This document shows, piece after piece, positions 1-7,879 of a stretch of 64,000 bases of DNA. Below the pieces are notes generated by a model. The model saw only the letters and a list, made by a program, of their open reading frames with translations, was not told the origin of the DNA and did not search any database. Made by a program: the position numbers and the translations under genes. The stretch lies in NCBI RefSeq assembly GCF_009377175.1, contig NZ_VJZD01000007.1, positions 29,786-93,785 on the forward strand, given 5' to 3'. The DNA is from Streptomyces adustus. GTDB taxonomy: Bacteria > Actinomycetota > Actinomycetes > Streptomycetales > Streptomycetaceae. Each line of letters starts with the position of its first letter. The stretch's first letter is position 1.

Positions 1-20
1 CGGCCGGGCCGGCCCGGCCG
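1..20. terminator. GC-only perfect palindrome at the left edge, possible terminator
   Basis: The first 20 bases are a perfect palindrome (CGGCCGGGCC followed by its reverse complement). It lies 38 bases beyond the stop codon of the minus-strand GlxA-type regulator, so it could be that gene's terminator or belong to a gene left of the window. There is no T-run. A GC-rich genome makes such palindromes by chance fairly often. Confidence 0.3.
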
Positions 21-58
21 TCGAGCGGGGGGCCATCACCGTCAGGTGCTGCGGGATG

Positions 59-1081
59 TCAGGCGCGCTCGCCGTCGCGCGCGGCGCCCGCGACCTGTGT
101 GCTGTCCGTCGTGCGGAAGCGGGTCCGATAGGCCCCGGGCGTGATGCCGAGGTTGCGCGTGAAGGCCCGGCGCAGCGACTCCGGTGAGCCGAAGCCGGTG
201 CGCCGGGCGACCGTGGCCATGGGGTCGTCGCTGCCTTCGAGCATCACCTGGGCGGCTTCCATGCGGACCTGCTCGACGTAGCGGGCAGGGGTCATGGCCA
301 TCTCGTCGTGGAACAGGCGCGTCATGTGCCGGGTACTCACGCCCGCCCGGCGCGCCATGGTGGCGAGGGTGTGCTCGGCGGACGGGTCCTCGGCGACCGC
401 GTCCAGGACCCGGCGCAGCATCTCCTGTCGCGGGCGCGGGCTGTGCGTGCGGACACTGAACTGTGACTGGCCTCCCGGCCGCTGCATGAAGACGACCATG
501 TCCTTGGCGACGGCGCGGGCGACGTCGGCACCGAGGTGCTCCTCGACCAGGGCGAGCGAGAGGTCGATGCCCGAACTGACGCCCGCGGAGGTCATGATGT
601 GGCCGTCGCGGACGAACAGGGCGTCGGCCTCGACGGTCACCTGCGGGTAGCGCAGGGCGAGCCGGTCGGCGAAGCGCCAGTGCGTGGTCGCTCTGCGTCC
701 GTCGAGCAGTCCGGCGGCGGCGAGCAGGAAGGCGCCGGTGCAGATGGACGCGGTCAGGCGGCTGTGGGAGTCGAGTGCTCTGACGGCGTCCAGTACGGCG
801 TCGTCCTTGACGAGCGAGGGCCACTCGGGGCCGCCGGGGATGATGACGACGTCGCTCACGTCGTCCATCTGCGCGGCGACCTGGTCGACGTGGAGCCCGG
901 TGCCGGCCGAGGTGACCACGTCGGCACCGTCCGGGGAGACCATGCGTACGCGGTAGCGGCCGCCGAAATCGTTGGCCGACGCGAAGACCTCGATCGGGCC
1001 GGCGACGTCGAGCAGGCGTACGCCCGGGAAGACAAGAACGGTCACCAGCAGCGGCTTCCTGCCGGACGGCCTGTCCTTCAT
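59..1081 (-). CDS. GlxA family transcriptional regulator (DJ-1/PfpI domain plus AraC helix-turn-helix)
   Basis: Predicted cytoplasmic transcription factor of 340 aa. Residues about 10-190 form a DJ-1/PfpI-like class I glutamine amidotransferase fold, with the nucleophile-elbow cysteine at C114 in SICTGAF. Residues about 235-325 carry two AraC-type helix-turn-helix units (first in ATMARRAGVSTRHMTRLF, second in VARRTGFGSPESLRRAF). This domain order and length match the GlxA family, which in streptomycetes influences development and amino-sugar use, but I cannot tell which paralogue this is. The ATG is supported by GGAGG eight bases upstream. It is transcribed away from the TDT transporter at 1515, and the spacer holds an inverted repeat that could serve either gene. 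Family call is firm; the target genes are unknown. Confidence 0.93.
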   Translation of the reverse strand: MKDRPSGRKPLLVTVLVFPGVRLLDVAGPIEVFASANDFGGRYRVRMVSPDGADVVTSAGTGLHVDQVAAQMDDVSDVVIIPGGPEWPSLVKDDAVLDAVRALDSHSRLTASICTGAFLLAAAGLLDGRRATTHWRFADRLALRYPQVTVEADALFVRDGHIMTSAGVSSGIDLSLALVEEHLGADVARAVAKDMVVFMQRPGGQSQFSVRTHSPRPRQEMLRRVLDAVAEDPSAEHTLATMARRAGVSTRHMTRLFHDEMAMTPARYVEQVRMEAAQVMLEGSDDPMATVARRTGFGSPESLRRAFTRNLGITPGAYRTRFRTTDSTQVAGAARDGERA

Positions 1082-1514
1082 CGCACGCCTCCTGACCGGA
1101 CGGACTCACCGAGGGTAAACTCCATGGTTTTGATCATCAAACCCACATGGGCAGTCGGTCGACCTGGCGACTCGCCGCGGGCAGGACGCACGGGAAATCA
1201 CCCACCTCCGACGACCGGGCGATCGGCTGTGGTCGCCTCACGCTCTGCTCTCCTCGTCCCGGCGAATCGGTGGCGTCGTGCCGACGCGGCTCGTCGTGAA
1301 TCCGAACGGCCGGCGCGGGTGCCCGATGTCCTGGTGTGAGGGCGTTGTGTCGCGTGCGGTGCTGTGGCGGGATCCGCGGTCCGCCATAGGTTCGAAGCCG
1401 CCAACATGCCGTCGGTCCCGGCCGCGCGCCGCTCGGTGCAGGCCGGGCCGCCGGCCGGTCACCGTCGCAGAACGTCGGCGGTGAAGAGACCGACCCCAGA
1501 AGAGGCACCACGTC
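1082..1514. other. Gene-free divergent spacer
   Basis: This spacer of about 430 bases separates the minus-strand GlxA-type regulator from the plus-strand TDT transporter. Apart from the inverted repeat at 1126-1143 I see no gene, RNA or strong hairpin. Short open frames here show no recognisable protein. Confidence 0.6.
1126..1143. promoter_or_regulatory. Inverted repeat, candidate operator
   Basis: GGTTT and AAACC arms flank TGATCATC, and the segment is much more AT-rich than its surroundings. It lies 45-62 bases upstream of the GlxA-type start codon, a usual place for an operator or promoter. Which protein binds it is inference. Confidence 0.4.
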
Positions 1515-2663
1515 GTGGCACCCCACTCCAGTACCGGCCGAGCGGTCCCGTCCCAGGGCGGCCCGGCTTCGAGACCGTCCGTACACGCCCGTGACCGGCC
1601 GGTCGAGGCGCACGACAGAGGCAGGGGCCGGCTCGCTCCCAGCTGGTTCGCGGCCGTCATGGGCAGCGGGATCGTCGCCGTGGCGGCCGCTACGCTGCCG
1701 CGCGGCTTTCCGGGGCTCGGCGTGGCTGCCACAGTGGTCTGGGCCGGCACCGCCCTGCTGCTGATCGTGCTGGTGGCCGCGTACCTCGGGCAGCGGCTGC
1801 TGCGCGTGCATGCCGGTGATCCGGTGCTGGCCCAGTTCTTCGGGGCGCCGCCGATCGCGCTGCTCACCGTCGGGGCGGCGACGCTGCTGCTGGGCGGGCG
1901 GGTGATCGGGCAGCGTGCGGCACTCTGCGCGGACCTGGTGTTGTGGTCCGCCGGGACGGTGCTCGGTCTCGTCACCGCCTGCACCGTTCCGTATCTGATG
2001 GTCACGCGGCACCGTTTTGCGCCGGACGCCGCGTTCGGCGGCTGGCTGCTGCCCGTGGTGCCCCCGATGGTCTCCGCAGCGACGGGTGCGCTGCTCATCC
2101 CGTGGGTGCCGGCCGGGCAGGTGCGGCTGGCCATGTTGCTGGGCTGCTACGCCATGCTCGGACTCGGGCTGATCGCGGTCGTGCTGGTCCTGGCCATGGT
2201 CTACAGCCGCCTCGTGCATCACGACGCTCCCAGCGGTGCGTCGGTGCCCACGGTGTGGATCGGCGTGGGGGCGCTGGACCAGGCGGTGACGGCGCTGGGT
2301 GCGCTGGCCACGGCGGCGCCGAGCGCGCTGCCCGCCCCGTACGCGCGCGGGTGTGCGGTCCTGGCGTTGCTGGGAGGGCTCGGCATCTGGGGCTTCGCCC
2401 TGCTGTGGCTGGTGCTCGCCACGGCGCTGACCGTGCGGGAGATCCGCACGGGCTTGCCCTTCGCACCCACCTGGTGGTCCTTCATCTTCCCCCTCGGGGC
2501 CTGTGTCACCGGCACCAGCGCTCTTGCTTCCCGTACCGGATCGCAGCTGTTCGTCTGGGGCGCCGTCGTCCTGTATGCCCTGCTCGTCGCCGCGTGGGCG
2601 GTGGTCGCCTGGCACTCTCTGCGCCACGTCGGCGGCGTCCGGCGCGAGCGCGCCCGACGATGA
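1515..2663 (+). CDS. TDT family transporter (TehA/SLAC1-like, tellurite-resistance/dicarboxylate type)
   Basis: Integral membrane protein of 382 aa with about ten hydrophobic segments. The first contains the family hallmark PSWFAAVMGSGIVAVA, and a late segment reads TWWSFIFPLGACVTGT, as in TDT (voltage-dependent anion channel/malate permease/TehA) proteins. Such proteins export or conduct small anions such as malate, sulfite or chloride; the substrate is not evident here. I kept the GTG start at 1515, with AGAGG nine bases upstream, because the only downstream in-frame ATG lies inside the first membrane helix. The soluble head of about 35 residues before helix 1 is therefore uncertain. It faces a degenerate member of the same superfamily at 2819-3785, with a terminator-like hairpin between them. 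A 21-bp tandem repeat straddles its stop codon. Confidence 0.85.
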   Translation: MAPHSSTGRAVPSQGGPASRPSVHARDRPVEAHDRGRGRLAPSWFAAVMGSGIVAVAAATLPRGFPGLGVAATVVWAGTALLLIVLVAAYLGQRLLRVHAGDPVLAQFFGAPPIALLTVGAATLLLGGRVIGQRAALCADLVLWSAGTVLGLVTACTVPYLMVTRHRFAPDAAFGGWLLPVVPPMVSAATGALLIPWVPAGQVRLAMLLGCYAMLGLGLIAVVLVLAMVYSRLVHHDAPSGASVPTVWIGVGALDQAVTALGALATAAPSALPAPYARGCAVLALLGGLGIWGFALLWLVLATALTVREIRTGLPFAPTWWSFIFPLGACVTGTSALASRTGSQLFVWGAVVLYALLVAAWAVVAWHSLRHVGGVRRERARR

Positions 2664-2690
2664 CCGATCCGCGCCCGACGATGACCGATC
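2649..2690. repeat. Two exact tandem copies of a 21-bp unit straddling a stop codon
   Basis: The unit CGCGCCCGACGATGACCGAT plus C occurs at 2649-2669 and again at 2670-2690 without change. The TDT transporter stops at 2661-2663 inside the first copy. Because 21 is a multiple of three, the duplication does not alter the protein; it only duplicates the 3' end. Confidence 0.9.
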
Positions 2691-2730
2691 CCGGAAGCGG
2701 CCTGCCGTGACACGGGGCGCGGCGTCCGGC

Positions 2731-2768
2731 CGAACCCACCGTGGTCCCTCGCAGGGCCGGTGGGTTCG
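2731..2768. terminator. Bidirectional terminator-like hairpin
   Basis: Perfect 11-bp arms (CGAACCCACCG and CGGTGGGTTCG) with a 16-base loop lie between the two convergent TDT-type genes. No T-run follows, as is normal for streptomycete terminators. Confidence 0.65.
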
Positions 2769-2818
2769 CGCCGACGGTGTGCCTGGAGCAGCGTCCGGGC
2801 GGACGAGGGGCCCTGCTC

Positions 2819-3785
2819 TCAGCGCGGGGCGCCTGCCCCGGATCGGCGGCGGGTCCCCGCGCGGCCGCTGAGCGGGGCCGCGGCCAGGCGGCCCACCATG
2901 GCGGCGAACACGACGGCCCAGACCGCTGCGGCGATCCAGATCTCCCAGCGGCCCGTGGCCGTCATCCACCCGGTTCCGGTCGCGCGTCCCAGCTCGTGCG
3001 TGGCGACCGCGTACATGCCGACCGGGAAGACGATGTTCCACCAGCCGAGCTCATAGCGCAGCGGAACGCGGCGCACCAGGTGCCGCCATGCGTCCAGGGC
3101 CAGCAGGAGCGGGATCAGCCGGCTGGAGAACGACCACAGGACGACGGACGACCCGGCGATGAGCTGATGAGACAGCAGCGCGCCGCCCGGTGGGAGCGCG
3201 ATCAGCCGCACCCCCGGCGAGGACGGCGATCGCTGCCGCACCCATGAAGATCCAGACCGATGTCATGAGGCCTTCGGGCTGTATCGGCCGTGCCAGCAGC
3301 CTGGCCAGCACGATCGTGGCGACCAGCAGGTACTGCACGAGTCCGATGGCCCAACAGACCACCGCCAGCACCGGCAGGACCTGACTCGAGGTCACCCGGG
3401 CCAGTGAAGCCGCCGCGAGCGCCACGGACTCGGATCCCACCGCCCACAGGAACCAGGTGCCGTTCACCTGGTCGAACGACGGGCCCCGCTTCAGCGAGGT
3501 GATGAGCGCGAGGGGAATGCCGTAGTCCAGCACCAGCCACCCCAACGCCCCGAACGCCAGGAACGCCCCGGCCACGGCGGTGTGGCCCTGCGGCACGAAG
3601 CGCGCGGCCAGCACGTTGGAGGAGATGGCGAGGGTGAGGAAGGCGAAGGCGCGCGGCTCGAGGAGATCTGCGACGAACCGTCGGCGATGGCACAGCAGCC
3701 GCCGGACGTAGGCGGGCACCAGCACCGCGAATCCGGCCAGGGCCACCCCGAGCAGCGCGGCGGATGCGGTGCCCGCGCCGTTGAC
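2819..3785 (-). pseudogene. Broken TehA/TDT-family transporter (frameshift, missing head, IS at 5' side)
   Basis: Two overlapping minus-strand frames together encode a TDT-type membrane protein. The upstream part (3785 down to about 3215) has segments such as FAFLTLAISSNVLAARF. The downstream part (about 3212 to 2819) has VVLWSFSSRLIPLLLAL and WWNIVFPVGMYAVATHELG, the conserved C-terminal helices of the tellurite-resistance/C4-dicarboxylate subgroup. The frames meet at a run of five C (3211-3215); removing one base joins VLAG to VRLIALPPGG in one frame, so a single-base insertion is the likely lesion, or a sequencing error. The first-helix signature (MATGIVS-like) is absent. The reading frame is interrupted at a codon boundary by the IS at 3786. 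It is convergent with the intact TDT gene and presumably non-functional. Confidence 0.8.
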
Positions 3786-5136
3786 CGGCTGGGCCCGGCG
3801 CAAGCCGCGTCCTTCAGGGCGGGGTAGGCCGGAACGGTTTGCAGGGCGAGGCTGTCCTGGCCGGTGTTGTCAGTGCCGGGCCGTAGGTTGATCTCATGCA
3901 GCTTCGGTACAACTTCCGTGTGTATCCCGAGCCCGCGCAGCGTGATGCGTTGGCCAGGGCGTTCGGGTGTGCCCGCGTGGTCTTCAACGACGGTCTTCGG
4001 GCCCGTCGGGATGCACATGCGGCGGGGCTGGCGTATATCAAGGACACCGACCTTCAAAAGCAGGTCATTACTGCGGCCAAGCGCACCGGGGAGCGTGTGT
4101 GGCTGTCCGAGGTGTCGTCGGTGGTGCTGGTGCAGTCCTTGCGGGACCTGCATACCGCCTACCGTAACTTCTTCTCCTGTGTCACCGGCAGGCGCAAGGG
4201 CTCGAGGGTTGCGCCGCCCCGGTTCAAGTCCAGGCGGGACTACCGGCAGTCGATCCGGCTCACCGCCAACGGGTTCTGTCTGCGCGGCAACAGCCGCCTG
4301 TACGTGGCGAAGGTCGGGGACCTGCGGGTGCGCTGGTCGCGCCCGCTTCCGGCCGTGCCTACCTCGGTCACGGTCACGATGGACGCGGCCGGCCGGTACT
4401 GGGCATCGTTCGTCGTGGACACCGACCCGGAGTTCCTGCCCCAGACCCACGCCGAGACCGGTGTCGATCTCGGCCTGTCCGCGTTCGCGGTCCTCTCCGA
4501 CGGACAGAAGATCGCTTCCCCCCGCTTCCTGCGCCGCGCCGAGAAGAAGCTCAAGCGGTTGCAGAAGGACTTGAGCCGTAAGGCGAAGGGGTCGAAGAAC
4601 CGGGCCAAGGCCCGTATCAAGGTCGCGCGTCAGCACGCCCGTGCGGCGGACCGGCGCCGGGACTGGCACCACAAGACATCCACGAAGATCATCCGCGAGA
4701 CCCAAGCGGTGTATGTGGAGGACCTTGCGGTGTCCGGTCTCGCGCGCACCCGGCTCGCCAAGTCCGTGCACGACGCTGGATGGTCCGCGTTCGTGAACAT
4801 GCTGGAGTACAAGGCCGCCAGGCACGGCCGATACTTCGGCAGGATCGGACGCTTCGAGCCCACCTCTCAGGTGTGCTCGGCCTGCGGGATCAAGGACGGC
4901 CCCAAGCCCCTGCACGTGCGCGAGTGGACCTGTCAGGCGTGCGGGACCGTCCACGACCGCGACGTCAACGCCGCACGCAACATCCTGGCCGCCGGACGGG
5001 CGGACAGGCTAAACGCCTGTGGAGCGCGGGTAAGACGGGCACACGTGCCCGCACAGCGCGGTGAAGCAGGAAGCCACCAGAAGGGCCAGACGGCCCAGGC
5101 TGGAATCCCCGTCTTTTAGGGCGGGGAGCACGTCAA
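3786..5136 (+). mobile_element. IS200/IS605-superfamily element, tnpB-only (IS1341-like)
   Basis: The element of about 1351 bp carries only tnpB. Subterminal imperfect hairpins are seen at both ends: left, around 3805-3824, CCGCGTC then CTTCAG then GGCGGGG; right, around 5107-5126, CCCCGTC then TTTTAG then GGCGGGG. The right end finishes at TCAA (5133-5136), the cleavage tetranucleotide used by relatives such as IS608. The left flank is TTGAC (3781-3785), the type of pentanucleotide these elements insert behind. There are no terminal inverted repeats or target duplication, as expected for the family. No tnpA is present, so movement would need a transposase in trans. Ends are inferred from these marks and could be off by a few bases. 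Confidence 0.8.
3896..5119 (+). CDS. tnpB: TnpB, RNA-guided RuvC-like nuclease of an IS605-type element
   Basis: 407 aa and apparently intact. The N-terminal part (about 1-120) is the OrfB/TnpB helix-turn-helix and wedge-like region. The RuvC-like nuclease is split as in the family: D191 in GVDLGLSAF, E275 in VEDLAVSGL and the final aspartate in HDRDVNAARN (D354/D356). A zinc ribbon lies between the last two, with C327, C330, C346 and C349. TnpB proteins are RNA-guided DNA endonucleases that use an RNA made from the element's right end and help the element persist by cutting empty donor sites. All catalytic positions are retained, so it is predicted active. The ATG at 3896 gives the standard family N-terminus (YNFRVYPEPAQ). 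It is the only gene of the element, and its 3' end runs into the right-end hairpin. Confidence 0.93.
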   Translation: MQLRYNFRVYPEPAQRDALARAFGCARVVFNDGLRARRDAHAAGLAYIKDTDLQKQVITAAKRTGERVWLSEVSSVVLVQSLRDLHTAYRNFFSCVTGRRKGSRVAPPRFKSRRDYRQSIRLTANGFCLRGNSRLYVAKVGDLRVRWSRPLPAVPTSVTVTMDAAGRYWASFVVDTDPEFLPQTHAETGVDLGLSAFAVLSDGQKIASPRFLRRAEKKLKRLQKDLSRKAKGSKNRAKARIKVARQHARAADRRRDWHHKTSTKIIRETQAVYVEDLAVSGLARTRLAKSVHDAGWSAFVNMLEYKAARHGRYFGRIGRFEPTSQVCSACGIKDGPKPLHVREWTCQACGTVHDRDVNAARNILAAGRADRLNACGARVRRAHVPAQRGEAGSHQKGQTAQAGIPVF

Positions 5137-5152
5137 TTCTTGTCCTGATCCG
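5000..5152 (+). ncRNA. Predicted omega RNA (right-end guide RNA) of the TnpB element
   Basis: In characterised TnpB elements the guide RNA is made from the last 100-200 bases of the element, overlapping the tnpB 3' end, and finishes with a guide copied from the flank. Here it would include the 3' coding end, the right-end hairpin (about 5107-5126) and the TCAA end. The guide would begin at 5137 (TTCTTGTCCTGATCCG for 16 bases). The 5' limit is a guess; the placement follows family knowledge, not a detected promoter. Confidence 0.4.
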
Positions 5153-5263
5153 AGGGTTAAGGGTTCCCTGTCCGCTCGGCCTGCCATCGGCGCCGCATGG
5201 AACGTGGTTCGGACCATGTGCCCGCCGGCCCGCGGCCGGAGAACCCACCATCGGGGACGGAAC

Positions 5264-5632
5264 ATGATCGACGGCGGTCCGTTGGACATCACACAGCGGC
5301 CTCTGCCCATCCTGCGGGGCCTGGGAATCCTGCACGGCGAGTTGCGGAGTCTGTACGATCTGTCACTTCACGACTACCTGATCCTCGGTGTTCTCGCCGA
5401 GGCCGAGGGTCGGCCCGTACGCGTGGCCGGACTGGCCGATTCCCTCGGGGAGTCCGGGACCCGGATGTCCTTCCTCCTCAAAGGCCTGCAAGCGGCCGGC
5501 CTGATCGAACGCCATCGCCGTGACGGGGATCGCAGGACGGTCGAGGTCGCCCTGACCGACGCGGGACGTGCCAGGTTCGCCGACGCCGAGAGCACCGCGC
5601 GCGCATGGCTGAGTCGGCATCTCACTCCGTGA
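5264..5632 (+). CDS. MarR-like winged-helix transcriptional regulator
   Basis: 122 aa, slightly shorter than usual for the family. Residues about 30-105 form a winged helix: LHDYLILGVLAEAEG, a recognition region RVAGLADSLGESGTRMSFLLKGLQAAGLI, and the wing ERHRRDGDRRTVEVALTDAGR with the basic MarR motif. I chose the ATG at 5264, preceded by GGGGA, over an upstream GTG in frame that lacks a ribosome site. The protein would be a DNA-binding dimer responding to small ligands or oxidants. It is immediately right of the IS element. Its other neighbour is the convergent TetR gene, so no obvious target is adjacent. Confidence 0.85.
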   Translation: MIDGGPLDITQRPLPILRGLGILHGELRSLYDLSLHDYLILGVLAEAEGRPVRVAGLADSLGESGTRMSFLLKGLQAAGLIERHRRDGDRRTVEVALTDAGRARFADAESTARAWLSRHLTP

Positions 5633-5973
5633 CGTCTCCCGCCCCGGGGTCGGCGGCCGGTCGCCGCCGGTGCACCCCGACGGTGGCCCGGTCGACGTCG
5701 GTCCAGGAGCGTCGCGGGGACGGCCCCGGCAGCTCGGCCACCGCGGGTTCAGCCGCCATGCAGTAGTAACTGACCTGCGAGTTGCAGGGTCCGCAGAAAC
5801 CTCGTTGTCTTCGCCGGCCTTGCCGCAGACGGCATCCTGGCACCCGCGCCGTCGGCTGCGGACAGCGGAGATCGACGGTCATGGCTATGGCGTCCCGGCC
5901 AGGGCGGACGGCGAGCAGGCGGAGGGGACTGACCTCGCTCGGTCTGACCTGCGCGAGGGTTCTTGGCGCGCGA
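5633..5973. other. Gene-free convergent spacer with one doubtful small frame
   Basis: This stretch of about 340 bases lies between the convergent MarR and TetR genes. A minus-strand open frame of 86 codons (5622-5882), with a short internal ATG version starting at AAEPAVAELPG, has no recognisable family and no strong ribosome site. I see no RNA gene. Confidence 0.5.
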
Positions 5974-6702
5974 TCAGGCGTACGGAGCGCCGCTGTCCGC
6001 TGCCAGGCGGGTGAGCCACTCGCGCAGCAGGTGCTGCTCGGCGTCGCTCAGGACATCGCCATCGTCAGGGAGGGCGGCGCGCAGGGCGCGGGCCGCCGCG
6101 GCGGGGCCGGTCTCCGCGGCGGGGACCGTCGGCTCGGCGCGGGTGACGGCGGCGACCATGGACTCGCGGAGGATGGTCAGCAGTGCCGGATTGCGGCGTT
6201 CGGCGGGGGTGGAGTGCCAGGTGGTGACCGCGCCCTGGCCGGTTGCCTGGATGATCTGGGCGGCCAGATCCTCGTCGACCCGCAGCCACCCCCCGGCCGC
6301 CAGCCGGCGTACCCGCCCATGGAGGATCTCCAGGCCGGCGCGGTGTGCTGCGTCCGATGACCGGCCGGTGGCCCGGTTCATCACCGCGAACAGCTCCGGG
6401 CGCGAGACCCCGAACTCCACCACCATGTCCCAGCCGTGGCGCAGTTCCTCCACCGGGTCCTGCGGGTCGGGGTCGAGCTGCGCGCGCTTGCTCCGAAGGA
6501 ACTGGGCGTAGCCGTGCTCGGCGACCGCCTCCAGCAGTCCTTCCTTGTCGCCGAAGAGGCGGTAGATCGCCGGGGGCTGCATCCCGGCCGCGGCGGCGAC
6601 CGCGCGGGTGCTCACCGCGTCGGGGCCGCCGCTCTCCAGTAGCTCGACCGCTGCCTCGACGATGCGGCGACGAGGGCTGTCGGATGTCTCACGCGTAGCC
6701 AT
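5974..6702 (-). CDS. TetR/AcrR family regulator, divergent to an NmrA-like oxidoreductase
   Basis: 242 aa. The N-terminal helix-turn-helix (about residues 10-57) reads IVEAAVELLESGGPDAVSTR then AVAAAAGMQPPAIYRLFGDK, the standard TetR DNA-binding module. The ligand-binding C-terminal half has a conserved tryptophan/methionine stretch (LRHGWDMVVEFG) shared with the TetR at 25988. The ATG at 6702 gives a normal N-terminus, and longer frames run into the divergent gene. Its start is 88 bases from the start of the oxidoreductase at 6791. The spacer holds two inverted repeats, the usual arrangement for a repressor that controls itself and a divergent enzyme. The effector is unknown. Confidence 0.9.
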   Translation of the reverse strand: MATRETSDSPRRRIVEAAVELLESGGPDAVSTRAVAAAAGMQPPAIYRLFGDKEGLLEAVAEHGYAQFLRSKRAQLDPDPQDPVEELRHGWDMVVEFGVSRPELFAVMNRATGRSSDAAHRAGLEILHGRVRRLAAGGWLRVDEDLAAQIIQATGQGAVTTWHSTPAERRNPALLTILRESMVAAVTRAEPTVPAAETGPAAAARALRAALPDDGDVLSDAEQHLLREWLTRLAADSGAPYA

Positions 6703-6705
6703 GTA

Positions 6706-6772
6706 TCGATGATATCGAAGGTTGCTTCCATCGTTATTTCCAGTGTTACGGTTGAAATGATTCCACTGGAAA
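6706..6772. promoter_or_regulatory. Divergent promoter/operator region with two inverted repeats
   Basis: Two repeats fill the AT-rich spacer between the TetR gene and the oxidoreductase: TCGAT-GAT-ATCGA (6706-6718) next to the TetR start, and TTTCCAGTG (6737-6745) with its exact complement CACTGGAAA (6764-6772), 18 bases apart. Nine-base perfect arms make the second the likely TetR operator. Binding is inferred from position and symmetry. Confidence 0.65.
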
Positions 6773-6790
6773 CAGCGTCGGGGGAACCCA

Positions 6791-7651
6791 ATGATCATCG
6801 TGACCGGAGCCACCGGAAAGCTCGGCCGCCGTACCGTCGAGCGCCTCTTGGAGCGCGTCCCCGCCGACCGCGTCGGCGTCAGCGTCCGCGACCCGCGCAA
6901 GGCCCAGGACCTCGCCGACCGCGGCGTCCGTGTCCGGCAGGGCAGCTTCGACGACCCCGCCTCGCTCGTGCACGCTTTCGAGGGTGCCGAGCAGCTGCTC
7001 CTCGTCTCCCTCGACCGCACGGGCCAGGAGTGCGTCACCGGCCACCGCGCCGCCATCGACGCCGCCGTGCGGGCCGGCGTCGGCCGCATCCTCTACACCA
7101 GCCAGATGGGCGCCGCCCACGACTCCCGCTTCCAGGCCTGCCGCGACCACGCCCGGACCGAGGACCTGCTGCGCGCCACCGGCCTGCCCTGGACCGCGCT
7201 GCGCAACGGCTTCTATGCCTCCAGCGCCCTGCAGTTCCTGGAGTCCGCCCGCCACACCGGCGACATCGCCCTCCCCGCCGACGGCCCCGTCGCCTGGACC
7301 GGTCACGACGACCTCGCCGATGCCACCGCCGCGATCCTCACCGAGAAGGCCCGCTTCGAGGGGCCCACCCCGCCGCTCACCGGCCCGGCGGCGCTCGACT
7401 TCGACACCGTCGCCGAGATCGCCTCCCGGGCCACCGGACGGCCCTTCACCCGCACCGTCGTCCCCGACGACGCCTTCCGCGAGCAGGCCCTGGCGCACGG
7501 CGCCCCCGCCCCGATCGCCGACCTGCTGCTGAGCATCTTCGCCGCGGCCCGCGACGGCGAGTTCGCCGCTGTCGACTCGACGCTGGCCGAGCTGATCGAG
7601 CGGAAGCCCGCCACCTTCCTCTCCCAGTTGGAGCGCGCCTGGGCCGAATAG
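6791..7651 (+). CDS. NmrA/SDR-type NAD(P)H-binding oxidoreductase (QorB-like)
   Basis: 286 aa. It starts with an atypical-SDR Rossmann fold, MIIVTGATGKLGRRTV, carrying the TGATGxLG nucleotide-binding motif. It continues with VRDPRKAQDLADRGVRVRQGSFDD, as in NmrA-like and quinone-oxidoreductase-2 proteins. These use NAD(P)H to reduce quinones or act as redox sensors; no Tyr-Lys pair of classical SDRs is evident, as is usual for this subgroup. The start follows a GGGGGA ribosome site. It is expressed divergently from the TetR gene with a shared operator, so it is probably de-repressed by an electrophile or quinone-like ligand. The substrate is not known. Confidence 0.88.
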   Translation: MIIVTGATGKLGRRTVERLLERVPADRVGVSVRDPRKAQDLADRGVRVRQGSFDDPASLVHAFEGAEQLLLVSLDRTGQECVTGHRAAIDAAVRAGVGRILYTSQMGAAHDSRFQACRDHARTEDLLRATGLPWTALRNGFYASSALQFLESARHTGDIALPADGPVAWTGHDDLADATAAILTEKARFEGPTPPLTGPAALDFDTVAEIASRATGRPFTRTVVPDDAFREQALAHGAPAPIADLLLSIFAAARDGEFAAVDSTLAELIERKPATFLSQLERAWAE

Positions 7652-7781
7652 ATCCGATCCATGGGGGCGCCCGGACGGCGTGGACCCACAAGAACGCACC
7701 CGGCGAACTCGCCGTCATCACTGAGCCAGGGCTGGAGCCCGACCCGCGACTGCTCTCCCGGACGATGGTTCGTGGGAGACC

Positions 7782-7799
7782 GCCGGCCGTTCGGCCGGC
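7782..7799. terminator. Short strong hairpin between convergent genes
   Basis: GCCGGCCG and CGGCCGGC arms (8 bp, perfect) are separated by TT. It lies between the oxidoreductase ending at 7651 and the convergent S8 peptidase ending at 7880, so it could stop either transcript. Confidence 0.5.
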
Positions 7800-7879
7800 A
7801 GCCACGCCGCGTGGGCAGGGCCGCCGGCTGCGGTCCCACCCATGCGGTGCTGTCCCGGGTGACCTCCCCGGGAGTGACG

